From CAKSNH01 sp964422725 (lineage in GTDB: Bacteria; Bacillota; Clostridia; UBA1381), in the NCBI GenBank assembly GCA_964422725.1, contig CAYRCC010000007.1, positions 1-63,894 on the forward strand: DNA of 63,894 nt. The letters are read 5' to 3'. The stretch's first letter is position 1, and each line of letters starts with the position of its first letter. The notes beneath the pieces were generated by a model that saw only the letters and a program-made list of their open reading frames with translations, did not search any database and was not told the DNA's origin. Both the position numbers and the translations under genes were made by a program. Positions 63,828 through 63,894 of this stretch are shown here, one piece after another.

Positions 63828-63894
63828 CCAGAGATTTCTCAGAGTGTAGACTTATTAGTTTTGCTTAAAATTTTCGAGGAGGTTTCGCTGTCTG
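63828..63894 (+). repeat. Partial second copy of the MITE-like element
   Basis: Bases 63846-63894 match the reverse complement of 45035-45083 at 47 of 49 positions. The stretch before it has GAGATTT and AGAGTGTAGAC like the end of the first element. The copy is cut by the window end. Confidence 0.8.

Overview
The window looks like a chromosomal segment from a low-to-moderate GC, Gram-positive anaerobe of the class Clostridia. Supporting signs are dense AGGAGG-type ribosome sites, frequent TTG and GTG starts, S-layer homology domains, the tig-clpP-clpX order, a CIRCE heat-shock operator, a Fur-type metal regulator and an alternative (carboxynorspermidine-type) polyamine route. I see no rRNA, tRNA, CRISPR array, phage or intact insertion sequence. 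Naming the genus would need marker-gene searches.

Layout. 1-4.2 kb: a helical hypothetical, a small Cys protein, a SulP anion transporter, an Eis-like acetyltransferase and a decayed nuclease remnant. 4.26-18.2 kb: a Ter-type (tellurite/stress) cluster with two phosphoribosyltransferase-like enzymes (TRSP and StiP/PELOTA), a citrate-lyase-like aldolase, a YceG-like-domain/trypsin protease fusion, a rhomboid protease, YceG, TelA, two TerD proteins, a Ca-type P-ATPase and a HAD phosphatase. 18.2-24.6 kb: the F-type ATP synthase operon on the minus strand, in which the delta C-terminal domain is fused to alpha. 24.7-29.7 kb: ysxC, lon and an S-layer-type surface protein. 30-40.6 kb: a signalling stretch with a 1997-residue PAS/EAL/histidine kinase/receiver hybrid, a phosphatase, a PocR-GGDEF protein, cardiolipin synthase and a ComFB-like protein. 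40.7-47.3 kb: a split chromate-type transporter, htpG under CIRCE, biotin ligase, a MITE-like repeat, a winged-helix protein and an acyl-CoA ligase. 47.5-53.3 kb: a phosphoesterase, tig-clpP-clpX and lysA. 53.5-56.5 kb: znuA-znuC-znuB-zur with a 7-1-7 operator. 56.6-57.1 kb: a candidate structured RNA of about 430 nt. 57.1-63.6 kb: potABCD facing nspC and a carboxynorspermidine dehydrogenase. The window ends inside a second copy of the repeat.

How it fits together. The Ter cluster appears to couple a nucleoside-like biosynthetic module to membrane/metal proteins and to two serine proteases; the protease with a YceG-like domain is the most unusual architecture here. The signalling block pairs c-di-GMP synthesis and breakdown with a ComFB protein, a family reported to bind c-di-GMP. 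The polyamine block pairs uptake with synthesis. The best candidates for something undescribed are the Ter-linked proteolytic arm and the promoter-to-terminator RNA between znuA and potA.
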